DNA from: Rheum nobile
Taxonomy: Eukaryota; Streptophyta; Magnoliopsida; Caryophyllales; Polygonaceae
Direction: 5' to 3'
Length of the DNA: 64,000 bases
Assembly (NCBI GenBank): GCA_027886185.1
Contig: WOAB01000893.1
Coordinates: forward strand, 4,836,001-4,900,000
This document shows positions 10,783 through 21,063 of this stretch, piece after piece. The position numbers were made by a program, and so were the translations under genes. The notes below the pieces were generated by a model. The model was not told where the DNA came from, did no database searches, and saw only the letters and a program-made list of their open reading frames with translations. How positions within the stretch are numbered: position 1 is the first letter of the stretch; every line of letters begins with the position of its first letter.

Positions 10783-10980
10783 TTTCGACCCCGAAACTTG
10801 CATTATCAAGGCCGACAACAAGTAGGGAAAGTATCTAAGTACACCCGTCTCAGTCTCCCAAGTAACCTCTTCGGTTTCTAACTTGGAGCACAAAACTCGT
10901 ACCAAAGGTACCACCTTGCTACGCAACTGCCTCAAAGCCAAAGAGGAACCTGCCTCAGTACCAATCTTACTACCTGGACT
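10783..10980 (-). pseudogene. Remnant of chromodomain end of Tekay-type pol
   Basis: Translation of the minus strand gives RQLRSKVVPLVRVLCSKL followed by ETEEVTWETETGVLRYFPYL. This matches the shape of the C-terminal chromodomain of plant Tekay/Del elements (VKVLW...EEATWE.E...R..YP.LF). It is the only pol part left between the LTRs. The upstream 760 bp of internal DNA (10,981-11,742) show no recognisable gag or pol. Confidence 0.75.
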
Positions 10981-11726
10981 TAATATCCTTAATCATAACA
11001 TAATCATACAATCTTATCTCCATATAACATACCATGTAATAATTCTAATCAACTCCTCAAGATCATGACTATCTTAGAATAAGAGTTTCCCAAATTCATC
11101 ATAACGATATTACTGCACCTTCACTAGGAGAACACACATTTCTCCTCCAATCTCTTTATAGACAAACCCAAGGTTTATACATTAACTTCTTACAACTCAG
11201 ATATTAAATCTTAGTAACCTCGAATCATAACTTCCTTAATTTCCTTAATGGTACTTTACACAATTCCATCATTTATCTCAAAGTAAGACTGGCCTTACGC
11301 CATCTCTAACTTAAAATCCTTACAAGAATAATTTAACACCTTTCTTTAAACAATCTCTAACTTAAATCCTTTAAGATTCCTTAATTTTCTCCAAGAATAA
11401 TCACAACATCTTATTCCTACGTTCCTCAAAACGAATCACACAAGATACTACTCCTATTTCCTCAAAAAGAATGATACCACAAGTCTTATAATCTCAAAGC
11501 ATAACAAGGAAACTAGGAACTCAAGTCTCACTAGAGATGGTGAAACCACCTCGACTTCTTCCGAGACCTTCAGAAGAGAACAGAATGCACCCCTAACTAC
11601 GGGTGACAAACAAAGAATCTTAGTCTTTCTAGACACAGAAGCAAACTTCCGTATCAGACTGTAGAAGGCACGACTATGAACGGCTTTTTATTTGAAAAAA
11701 ATTCAGAGCTCTTGGAAAACATTTTA

Positions 11727-11738
11727 GCTCTGATACCA
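11727..11738 (-). promoter_or_regulatory. Primer binding site (initiator tRNA-Met type)
   Basis: The minus strand reads TGGTATCAGAGC four bases after the 5' LTR end. This is the usual plant chromovirus primer site complementary to tRNA-iMet. Confidence 0.88.
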
Positions 11739-11742
11739 TTTC

Positions 11743-14157
11743 TGTAACACCCCCAAATTTAACCCCATTTGAAAGCGTTACTGCCGATGATCCCGGACGT
11801 AAACCCCGAAGTCACCCTAGGCTTTTCCGACGTCATAACTGACTTAAAACACAGTTACAATACTAAAATCATAACTTTTATTAAACCACATGGTCGCGGA
11901 ATTACACGATTCCAAAACGACCCAATTAATCAGAAATATAACAGCGAAAGTCTTTAACAAAATACAAAATAGCACATAGCACAGCGGAAAAATTTTAAAC
12001 AAAGCGACAAAACAACTTGTCAAAACACCGTTCATCTTCATAGTCATTCTAGCCTTCTCGGATCTTCAACACACCTGATGTGCCGAATCGAACGGATGAC
12101 ACCAGCCAACCATGTAAGGAATATAACGGTTGGTTAGTCTACATGAATAGACTAGCAAGGGTACAAAGCAGAGTGGTTCGTAGCAGTCGTATTAGGTTAG
12201 ACTCATCGTCCCTCGAATAATAACCGAGTACGCTAGTCAACCATCATATTCCTACTAGAATAAATGAAGCACCATGATCAAGAGAAGACTCTGGAGACCG
12301 AGTCTCACAACAATCAATCTCAAAAGAAGACTCCAAATGAAACGAGTCTTAAAGGAAAATATGACAAATGTTGGAAAACTCAAACAAACACACATAACCA
12401 CATCACACAAGTATCGCATACGAGCGATCTACAACTAAGACGAGCTTTTCCTAGCTACACTAGCGCCTAGTTGCACTACTCGCCAAACATTTTAAATAAG
12501 TGCTTTACTCATACGGAACTTTATATTATGGTCAAGGCATTTTGATTATGTGCATACTCATGGCACGTATCTTATTAAATGTCAACACACACACACATCA
12601 CGTTATAAGCTTTTATCATGATCAACTCGTCCCGAGACGAGAGATCTCCTGGGAGCATCTCCCGAGATTTGCTCCTCAGATATATGTGACACTAGCTAAG
12701 TGCACCACCTCTATACCCGAGTATAGAGGCTAGTCATGACTCACCAATGGTATTAGGGTCTCAATGCCCTTTTCTCCATTTAATTATCAAGAAACGACTG
12801 GACCTCTTGGGCCCCAGTAAACGTTCCTACGAATACTCGTGCTAACTAAACAGTTCAACACAGTCATATATCACATCAAAACAAAGCCATCAAGGCCAAC
12901 ATCATAGATCTAACAATCTATATATATATATCAAAATAGCGTTGCCACTAACAGTATATGCAACCTATTATAATCTTTCATATGAAATTCACCTTTAAAA
13001 TCCACAACAAAACCATTATGAACATAATAGCGTTGTATCTAGCAATATACAACCTATTATAACAACACTTCTTTTATCAAATAATTTATCAAAACTGTTC
13101 CCAACTTAAGCAGATGAATCATCCCAAATTAATTAACAACAAACAATTGATAATTAATGAAAGTATGGAATGATGAGCAAGAGCGAACCGTCACTTGCCT
13201 GAATCCGCAGAAGCTTAAGCAAAGCTTAGAGACAACGGCTCTTGGGTCCAAAACTGGAACAGATCTGGAATAAAAAACTCTAGGAAACGACCCATAACAA
13301 GATCCTAACTTAGATTCAATACACATATATATGAATCTAAAAGAATACAAGAAGAAATCAAAGGAAACGAGCAAAGCCCAAAGCCAAACCACAAAACACA
13401 CAACTCGGACACACATACCGCGATCGCGGCAGGTCGCGGTCGGTCGCGGTTTTCGTGCTGTGACAGTGGCTAGCTCACGAGACAACAATGGAGAATTTCT
13501 TACCCAAACCGATTTGTTTGCCTTCGATTTGTCTATGGTTCGATCTCCCAACACCTCAAAGCTTCTCACTACACTCAAGAGTACCTTCTCGACTCAAGAA
13601 CCACTCGAAATCTCCCTCTCACGAAGCTCCAAAATTGCTCAACAATGGTGAAAAACAGAGGAGAAATAGAGGAGAAAGAAGAAGGAAGAAGAAGAGAAAG
13701 AGAGCTCCGGTTCTCACCCATTTTATAGCCCAAATCCGAGCCTCCTCATGGGAAACAAGAAGGGGACAAGGGGACAAGGCAAAAGAGCCACTTGCGAGCC
13801 CAAAAATATCTCCCCCAAGCCACTTGCGCGAGGAAGACGAAGCCAGCTCTGTTTTCAGCGAAACCGCGATCGCGGCCGGTCGCGGTGAGTCGCGGTTAAT
13901 GGCCTACTTCGTTAATTCTTATCCGAACTTGGTTTGGATTAAATTTCTTAACTCCGGGTTAAATATATTCGTACATTAACGATACATTAACCCCGAAAAT
14001 ACCTCAACTGTATTATATAATGCTCGGAAAATTTTACAGAGCTCAGACCCCTTTTGAGAAGGTCCGAGACTCACTGAATTAAATCTGTCTAGCAAAACGG
14101 GCATAAGAAAAATTTGACAATAATTCAAAATACCCTTAAAAATTACGGGGTGTTACA
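11743..14157 (-). repeat. 5' LTR of the Tekay-like element
   Basis: 2415 bp, nearly identical to the left LTR. The TATA box is at 13721-13729 (ttttatagc on plus). The GC palindrome clusters lie at 13418-13453 and 13863-13896; here ccgcgatcgcgg is intact, whereas the other LTR has one C-to-T change. Confidence 0.92.
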
Positions 14158-14423
14158 CGCGGCACACCCACAGCATCCATAGGAATCATCAGTGTCGGTG
14201 TGGGAAGCATTGGCACAGCGCGTTGCATGGCTTGTAGTTGAGCAACTTGTCGCCTTAGTTCTTGTATCTCGCGCTGTTCGGCCGAGAGCTCCAATATGGG
14301 GTCTTGATTTGTTGGATCAAGAGGTGGAACCAAAGAAGTGTTTGGAGGATTGTTGTGGTTGTCTCCGTTGCCATCACCACCTGTCGGGGCCACCATGTTA
14401 CCTATAACAATATGACCAGACAT
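14158..14423 (-). pseudogene. Ty3/gypsy gag N-terminus
   Basis: The first 88 or so codons of gag, starting MSGHIVIGNM at 14423. That start is chosen because the related gag at 58,845 begins MSGHIVIGSM; an upstream in-frame ATG at 14468 belongs to the leader. A heptad-like segment (ILELSAEQREIQELRRQVAQ) predicts a coiled coil. The frame is interrupted by the Tekay-like insertion and resumes at 8353. Confidence 0.85.
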
Positions 14424-15243
14424 CGAAGTAAAACGAACAAGAGGCAAAAGCAACCAACAATCACGCAAGCACTAAACAAGCAACAAGAGTTCACGTAGGT
14501 AGGCAAGGACTTTAGGCCGTGAAGGCAGCTTAAGGCTAACACAGGAGAGGTGTGAGACGTAAGCACAAAATCAAACAAGACCAAGCAATCAAGGCCTAAC
14601 CCTTACGCGATCTTCACAAACAAACAAAGCCTACCTTTTAGGTGTCGACCTAGACGGTGGAGAGATAGAGAAATGAGCCAAACCGATGGTGGAAAAGGAT
14701 TGCCTTATTTTGGCTTTCCCTTTTTTATTTTTTTTTTAAAAAAAATTAAAGTTGTGTCCTTTTTTTTTGACTTTCGACTTTGAATTTATTTATTTTGAAT
14801 TTAAATTGACGAGATCTTGTGTTGACTTTTGGAAGATCTCAGATGAGAACAAATCAAACAAGTAAACGGCTTGGTAACTAAGGAAAGAAAATCACTATGA
14901 TTTCGTGATTGGAGAGAGAGAAGATCTTGGAGAGATAACGGCTAACAACCTATAAGATATTGCAAGTAAGATATGCGAAAATCATGCATGAAAACAGGGA
15001 ATTAATTACGCAATCTTGAAGATCTTATGCTAGCAAATCACACCAATATCGCGAGGTTGAAGAAACTACTCGGCCAAGTCTGTGACTTGAAACACCGATG
15101 GTAATGGCAAGTAAAATTTTGTAACAATGGAGGAGAGGATTTTTATTTTTTGTTTGAAAATGACGATGGCAGAAGCAATGGATGATGGCAAGAAAAAACA
15201 TTCGTGAACAAATGCACTTGAAATAGCGACTTACAAGACCAAA
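14424..15243 (-). other. 5' leader of the CRM-like element
   Basis: About 820 bp of untranslated leader between primer site and gag. It has poly(T)/poly(A) tracts near 14,730-14,775 and several agatctt motifs. The part next to gag is similar to 58,560-58,845 of the other CRM-like fragment. I see no gene here. Confidence 0.65.
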
Positions 15244-15256
15244 GACTTTGATGCCA
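15244..15256 (-). promoter_or_regulatory. Degenerate primer binding site of the CRM-like element
   Basis: Sense strand TGGCATCAAAGTC lies two bases (AC) after the LTR end CGCACCA. Compared with the iMet site TGGTATCAGAGCC at 30,714-30,726, which has the same AC spacer, three positions differ. It is either mutated after insertion or uses another tRNA. Confidence 0.65.
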
Positions 15257-15258
15257 GT

Positions 15259-16010
15259 TGGTGCGTTCCCGCCTTTAGATGCCGGATCGAGGTCTTGGTG
15301 GTGAGTCGCTCATCTCGTATCCAAGTGGATTGATGGAACACGGTGTTTGTCACTTCACGTGAGTAAGCGAGCGCGGTGACGATGGCGATGCAATGATGAT
15401 GGACTGGGACTCGCGGCCTCAAGACCAGGCGCGATGGAGGGATAGATGGCTCGATGGATCGAGCGGTGTCGTAGCGTCGGCGACGGAATGAAGGGATGCG
15501 AAGATAGACTAGGGTTTTGACGTCCGATCAAAGGGAGGAGGCAATTGGCACTCAATACTCAAGCTTTGATTAAAATTGAACGTAACCTAATACAGAAGGC
15601 TGAGATGACCTTTTATAGGGGTAGCGGGACTCGGATGGGCCGAGTCTCACCTAATGGGCTAGCCCACGTGACACGCGTAGAACACACGCCCAAAAAAATT
15701 AATTAAAAATAGTAACTACTAAAATGAAAGAAATGCCAAAACTAGAATGTCCAAAATAGCAAACAATCAAAGATCGCGGTCAATGATGGTGGTGAGGAGT
15801 TTGATAGAGAACGCGGTCTCTGGGCTGGGCTCGAGGAGTCTGATAGAGAACGCGGTCTCTAGCGTCCCTTGGCTAGCGACAACGCGCACGATCAATGATT
15901 GTGTGGCATTGGCGATGGCCTTGGCACGCGATCTTGTTATGGGCCCTTGTGAGCGGATGCTCATGGCTTCCTCCTCCTCAGTTGCAGTCATGGTGGGCAG
16001 GGGCGCATCA
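15259..16010 (-). repeat. 5' LTR of the CRM-like element
   Basis: 752 bp. The sense strand starts TGATGCGCCCC and ends CGCACCA, giving a short terminal inverted repeat. The TATA box CTATAAAAGG on the minus strand is at about 15611-15620. The outer 244 nt encode the pol tail (MTATEEEEAMSIR, GPITRSRAK), as in the 3' LTR. The flanking 5 bp on the right are gttag. Confidence 0.82.
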
Positions 16011-16529
16011 GTTAGTGAAGAAGATTCGGATAAGAGTGTTGAGTTAGTTTGTGAAACCAACTTGAAGAAGTCCGGATGCACATTTGAGTTGTATGGTGTT
16101 CGTCTGAAGAAGAAGCCATGGAAAGAGACTTATAAATGGATCTTAGGTGTGTTAGACGGATGCCACAACCATAAGCTTCCGGCTAGCTTCCATAGCCATG
16201 CGTACATGGTCCGAATGACCTCGAATGAGGAGCGCCTTGCCTGGAGGTTGACCGATAGGTTCATGACACCGATGACTATTGTTGCGGAGTTGAGGAGCTT
16301 CTTCCCCGAAATGTAACATCCATGAAACAAGTTTCCAACTTTGTGCAAAAGATGCATTACAAGGATCGTGGGAAAATGACGGTTACCCATTGGACTCTAA
16401 GCTTTTTGCGAGAAAAATAGGTACGAAGTGCATCCTCTTAGAAAGTTGTTTACGGGTGAGATGGATATCCTATTTTTGCTCACTACACTTACTGCACCTA
16501 TTGAAGATGTTCCCGTACATGGTAGTTAT
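16011..16529 (+). pseudogene. MULE transposase fragment
   Basis: A plus-strand frame reads CTFELYGVRLKKK, then WILGVLDGCHNHKLPA. This is the C...HNH DNA-binding region of Mutator-like transposases. It continues through TSNEERLAWRLTDRF to AELRSFFPEM, then in a shifted frame VTSMKQVSNFVQKM, and ends with LLKMFPYMVVI just before the first catalytic Asp would appear. The same positions in the gene at 60,640 read CPFLLHG, GSHNHMLS and LLCMFPNVVIMDS. The left side is cut by the CRM-like LTR and the right side by a Tat-type LTR. At least one frameshift is present near 16,313. Confidence 0.75.
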
Positions 16530-17036
16530 TGTTAGGGCCCTTGGATCCCGTCTTCGTAGATCACCTTGAGACGTCGCGCGCATTGCAACAGAAGGAATGT
16601 GATGGAGATGGCGATCATGGAAGACATCGATAAGAAGTTTTCAAGCGACGTGTACAGGAAAGATCTTGCTTCCATAAATAAAGTTGTCTCGCCAGGGAGA
16701 TAATATGGGACCCGTCAAGCTCTTATCTAAGAAAATATCTTACCTTAGGAGATATAAGATCATATATCTTATATGAGGAAATATTGTTACCTCATCTAAA
16801 TTATCTTACTTATGCTCCAAGTAGATAAAATATATTGTACTTCTGGTAATTCTATCTCCACCATGGACACCTATATAAGGAGGGTATCCAACTCTTGTAA
16901 ATCATATTATCCAACTACTGATCAATACCATACAATTCTCACAAAAAACTTACTTTTGTCCCCAATCGTGTAATCCTTGGCCCTATACTCCACAATCAAA
17001 GCGGATAGCATCCCGATACAAAAACTGCCTAAATCA
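16530..17036 (+). repeat. LTR of a Tat/Ogre-type Ty3/gypsy element
   Basis: About 507 bp from TGTTAGGGCCC to CTAAATCA, with a TATA box ctatataagg at 16871-16880. It is called an LTR because a Tat-type primer site follows one base later. Its insertion truncates the MULE fragment. Confidence 0.75.
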
Positions 17037-17037
17037 A

Positions 17038-17054
17038 TTGGCGCCCACCGTGGG
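17038..17054 (+). promoter_or_regulatory. Tat-type primer binding site
   Basis: ttggcgcccaccgtggg follows the LTR directly. This is the form found in plant Tat-lineage elements. A second, slightly altered copy (ttggcgaccaccgtggt) occurs at about 17,110-17,127 as part of a ~70-bp direct duplication. Confidence 0.75.
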
Positions 17055-17187
17055 ATTGAGAGTAAAAAAGATTACTTCTTTTCTCTAGATACGAAATCGG
17101 CCTAAAACAATTGGCGACCACCGTGGTGTTGAGAGTAAAAAAGGTTACACCTTTTCTCCAACCACAAACACTGCAACCTTTTATACT

Positions 17188-17257
17188 ATGTCAAACGACG
17201 GTCCAACAATGATGTTACTAGAGCCGACTACGTCGTCATTACCACCGAGACATAGAC
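17188..17257 (+). pseudogene. Start of Tat-type gag, truncated
   Basis: The short frame MSNDGPTMMLLEPTTSSLPP begins about 150 bp after the primer site, where gag of such elements starts. It runs into a different GC-word repeat and is not continued in the window. Assignment rests on position only. Confidence 0.4.
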
Positions 17258-17645
17258 TTGATCAAACACGGGTCCGGGTGGGGCTATACCTATTTTTCCT
17301 GCTCGTTTATACGGGTCGGGCCCAGGCCAGGCCCACTATGCGGGCTGCTAATCTTGTTCGTACCCGCCCGGGTGTCCGGGCCGTGCCGACCCGCGGGCTG
17401 CCTATTTTCTATAATTTTACTTTATAAAAGGATTTTTTAATGCTTATGCAAAAATTAACATATATAAGAGGAAAAAACAAATAAGGTATTACACTAAGAG
17501 GAAAAAAGTAGATATGAAAATAAAACACTTTGAATATGGGATATAATCATATAAAGTAAACTAAAATTTTATATCTACATATAATATATATAGTCAATAA
17601 ATCTGGGCCGGGCTAGGTCGATCAGCTCGTTAGGGCTTGTTCCTT
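17258..17645. repeat. GC-word flanked repeat, possibly a degenerate hAT-type element
   Basis: Words such as cgggtccgggt, gggtcgggccc and gtgtccgggcc fill 17,262-17,400, and gggccgggctagg recurs at about 17,607. An AT-rich centre lies between. This looks like the subterminal repeats of hAT elements, but I could not find a convincing inverted terminus or target duplication. Confidence 0.3.
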
Positions 17646-17649
17646 TGCT

Positions 17650-18560
17650 CTTACCCGTAGTTAAGTATAGGATAACATATAGTTACTAACATAACATATA
17701 TAGGATAACATATAGTTACTAATACTTAGTATTATAACATAGTATTATAACATAACATGTATACTTACACGTTATTAATACTTAGTTCTATAGTTACTAA
17801 CATAACATGATAACATATAGTACATAGTTATATAACATAGTATTATAGGATAACATATAGTTACTAATACTTAGTATTATAACATAACATGTATACTTAC
17901 ACGTAGTTAAGTATAACATAGTATTATAACATAACATATATACTTAGATATAGTTTCATATCATAGTATTTTATTACATATATAACATAATTATTTATTA
18001 CTTAGACATAATATTATCACATAGCATAGTTATTATAACATAACATATATACTTAGATATAGTTTCATATCATAGTATTTTATTACATATATAACATAAT
18101 TATTTATTACTTAGACATAATATTATCACATAGCATAGTTCTTATAACATATTGCCATAGTTATATATAACAATGTTATTAATACTTAAACGTAGTTACA
18201 CATAACATAGTTTTTATAACGTGACATATATACTTAGATATAGTTTCATATCATAAAATTATATTACACATATAACATGATTATTACTCATGACATAGTA
18301 TTGATACTTAGACATGGGTACATAACATAGTATTATATCATAGTTATATAACTATATTATATATATAACATGGTTATTTATATTATTAGGGTGACATAGT
18401 TAGTCATATACAACATAGTTTCATACATTAGAATAGTTTACGTATAACATAGTATTAGTTATATAACATAGTTATACACATTTATATTATTAGGGTGAAA
18501 TAGTATTAGTTATTATAACATACTTAGTATTATAACAAAATATTATATTATTTTAATAAA
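17650..18560. repeat. AT-rich tandem and scrambled repeats
   Basis: About 900 bp built from the words ataacatag, acttagtattat and tagttactaa. It includes a clear direct duplication with a period of 109 bp (first copy from about 17,942, second from about 18,051). I see no gene. Confidence 0.75.
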
Positions 18561-18805
18561 TTTGATCATTTTAAGATTTGGATTTTGGGATAATATTTGT
18601 AACATATTTTAATATTTTGATTAGTGTGGGTCAATTTCGATCATTTTAATATTTTGTGGGTCAAGTTAGTAATCATTTCAATAAATTGGGCGACATACGC
18701 AATTTAATGAAAATAATCAAAGTATGAAGACCAAACCAGTAAAGGCCAAAAACAACATGACTTTATGTACACATAAAACAAAATATGACTAGCATGGACC
18801 AAATG

Positions 18806-21060
18806 CTAAAATCTAGTCATCGCAGAGGAGACTGCCGCTGCCCTGCTCCACCTCGTGTTGTGAATCAGCAAATCTTTGCGAGGCCCGCGGTAGGGATTAG
18901 TCATAGGCACTTCGTCACCCGTCAAATTCTCGATTCGAGAAATGACTGCAGCCGTAACATCAGGTGAAAGCCCGTCCCTCTCTTCCAAAAACTGTCGCAT
19001 CCGACCGACAAAAATTTGGGCCTGTTATATAAAGAACATATCAGCCTTAGAATCGTAACTGAAATACAAAACAAAAAATAAACATGTATAAAAAATACAT
19101 ACCTTGAGAGTAAAGATCGGTGGAGCTGGACGGACGACCTGATCCGGAGCAGGACGGTCTTGTCTGGGGGATAGTGCGCCCACATACGAATGCAACACCT
19201 GCTCTAGCCAACTGATGTATGTATCGTCTGTGTCCCACGTGAAGGTTGTCTTGATCTGGTCATGCAACTCGATCAGCGGGTTGGAGTCGACATCCCACAA
19301 ACAACTCGTGGTTGTACTCCACAATGTATGACTTCAAATCACTCTGATGGGTCACCTTCGTCGGTTCGAGTGATGCATGAGGAACCCCCTTCCTGTAGCC
19401 GAACTGGTGGAGGACTCGGTCTGACATGTATGGCTCGTGTACATCGAGTCACTCAATGATGCCTCAATTCAAAGAAGGAGCGCAGTGAGGAGACTGCAAG
19501 TCTAACTAAACCCATGGTCTCCATTGAACCTGTAATGCCAGAAAGGGGAGGGGAAACAAAATTATTATTAAAAGTGCATAACCCAAACTAAGCATAATAA
19601 AGCAGTAAACAATTACCTCATCAAACCTCACGGTGTCCAGAATACGGTGAACAACGATCAACCACTGTGGATCCCGTCCCTAAGTCGCCTCCCTCCAGTC
19701 TCTCCGGGAGGCCCTGGTTTCCACCATGACTTCCAGGTAAAGCACTACGTGACCCCGAAAGGTAGGAAAGTATGACCAAATCTAGTTATGCAAATATTAG
19801 AAATTCGTTAGTATTTGGTACCAATTATCCTAAGCCATAAAAAAAGAAATAATTACCCTCATAAGGAGTGGACATCATGCAATTCCCTTTGCCTTGGACC
19901 TCGATACGTCACCCAAATTCCGGTAGAGTAGGGCCAGTACACCGACTCTCCAGGCATAACGGCCCGTGCATTCGTGGTTGATGAGGAGCATCATGTACTT
20001 GTGCTTGCCCTTCTGCGTCGATTTGTCAGTGAAAATGGTACCGCCAAGGAGCATGCGCATGTAAATGGAGGCTATGTGGCGCTCGTTCCTCTCACGACTA
20101 GATAGCTGGCCTGTCATACTACCCAAGAGAGACATGATCGGAATACCGCCACCACCATACCACAACGCCACCGTCTCTAGATCAGCATCGGTAATCTCGG
20201 CAACGTGTTCTTTGATGGCGGGCTCCGTCAAAGAAGTAGTAACGCTCAACCCATCAATAGGGATCTCAAGAATGCGCAAAACATTGTGGAGTGTGATCGT
20301 CATCTCGCCCCACATGAAATGAAACGAGTTGGTCTCCGAATGCCATCACTCGACAAACGCCGATATAAGGACGTCGTCAATCCTTCGGAAGTTCACCTCC
20401 CTCAAGGAGGTGATACCGCTTTGCAGCGCAGATCCCCATCACGTATCTTGACTCGCCTGAATGTGTTGATGAAGCTCTTTGTGATATGGCTTCGAGGTGT
20501 ACTTCTTCAGAACCTTCCTCATATGAAACCGGAAAAAAAAATTAGTATTACAAATATAATATATAAGTATCAGTATTTTTAATAAATAACTACTAAACTT
20601 AATCAAATATGTACCGTAACTTCGGCACGAGCAACGGGTGGTGGGGAGGCTCACGTGTCAGTCGCTCGGTCATCTCTCAGAGAACGTTGGCAACGTGAGT
20701 CGTGTAGCTTGAAAGGAGGTCGACAACTCACGACCCTCCTAGCATCTAGTCCTGGATGGGCTTTGCGTCCGCCTCGGGAGTGGGAGTCGGCGCTTCAGGA
20801 CCGGAAACATGTTCCGGTGACTGGGAAGCATCATTCATCCCCAAGTCTGCTACGGTACTGGGAGGGGCATCAAAAGCCTCAAAATACCCCCGCCGCAGGG
20901 ATGCGTTGACGACCTCCTCGCCTAGGTCGTCCATGCATGTGGCAGATGAGGAATGGGACGAGACTAATGGGTCCGACATAACGGTGTCATCCCGCATTGT
21001 TGCCATGTCGTCCTACGCTACCTCTCTGGCGAGAAGCAAATCCGCGGCGAGCTGATGTTG
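18806..21060 (-). pseudogene. Plant mobile domain (PMD / MAIN-like) gene, five exons, with stops
   Basis: Five exons join in frame by GT/AG introns: about 21060-20615, 20523-19857, 19781-19617, 19529-19103 and 19021-18806. The PMD signature is clear: SGITSLREVNFRRIDDVLIS, SETNSFHFMWGEMTITLHNV, LGGTIFTDKS, RYAWRVGVLALLYRNL, IWSYFPTFRGH and DRVLHQFGYRKGVPH, then WLEQVLHSYVGAL. The family includes MAIN/MAIL nuclear proteins and many transposon-borne copies. In-frame stops interrupt several exons and a frameshift lies near 19,300. Nearly all stops are TGA or TAG at sites where C-to-T from CGA or CAG would explain them. It could be a host MAIL-like gene or a transposon-carried PMD; no terminal repeats were found to decide. 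Confidence 0.75.
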
Positions 21061-21063
21061 TGA

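Larger units (their letters stand above)
8354..14157 (-). mobile_element. Non-autonomous Tekay-like chromovirus with 2.4-kb LTRs
   Basis: Two near-identical LTRs (8354-10761 and 11743-14157), TGTAACACCCC to GGGGTGTTACA, bracket only 981 bp of internal DNA. The perfect 5-bp target duplication cgcgg lies at 8349-8353 and 14158-14162. Orientation comes from the primer site next to the right LTR and the polypurine tract next to the left one, both on the minus strand. The internal part encodes only a leftover of the pol C-terminus. This is therefore a large-deletion derivative that would need an autonomous relative. The host site is gag of the CRM-like element. Confidence 0.93.
1..16010 (-). mobile_element. 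CRM-like Ty3/gypsy LTR retrotransposon (3' LTR cut by window start)
   Basis: One chromovirus-type element read right to left: 5' LTR (15259-16010), primer site, leader, gag, protease, RT/RNase H/integrase, polypurine tract and the start of the 3' LTR. The outer bases of the LTR-like sequence at 1-309 match the 5' LTR with roughly ten differences in 300 bp by eye, so the insertion is not very young. Three later insertions split the coding region: 3755-4702, 5468-7306 and 8354-14157. The frame also carries several stops and frameshifts, so the copy is dead. CRM membership is inferred from the pol frame entering the LTR and the GPITRSRAK-type tail. A phylogeny of RT would settle the clade. The 5-bp duplication predicted on the right is gttag (16011-16015); its partner lies outside the window. 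Confidence 0.85.

Noticed and set aside
10100..13979. Plus-strand ORFs of 130-163 codons at 10100-10492 and 13488-13979 as element genes.
   Set aside because: They lie over the LTR promoter and leader on the opposite strand, are Arg/Lys-rich without motif, and exist twice only because the LTR does.
15767..16010. Reading the extra pol-tail as a second CRM-like element sharing one LTR in tandem.
   Set aside because: The block ends exactly at gcgcatca, the LTR tip, and the left copy has a polypurine tract at the same tip. The simpler view is that the LTR itself encodes the pol tail.
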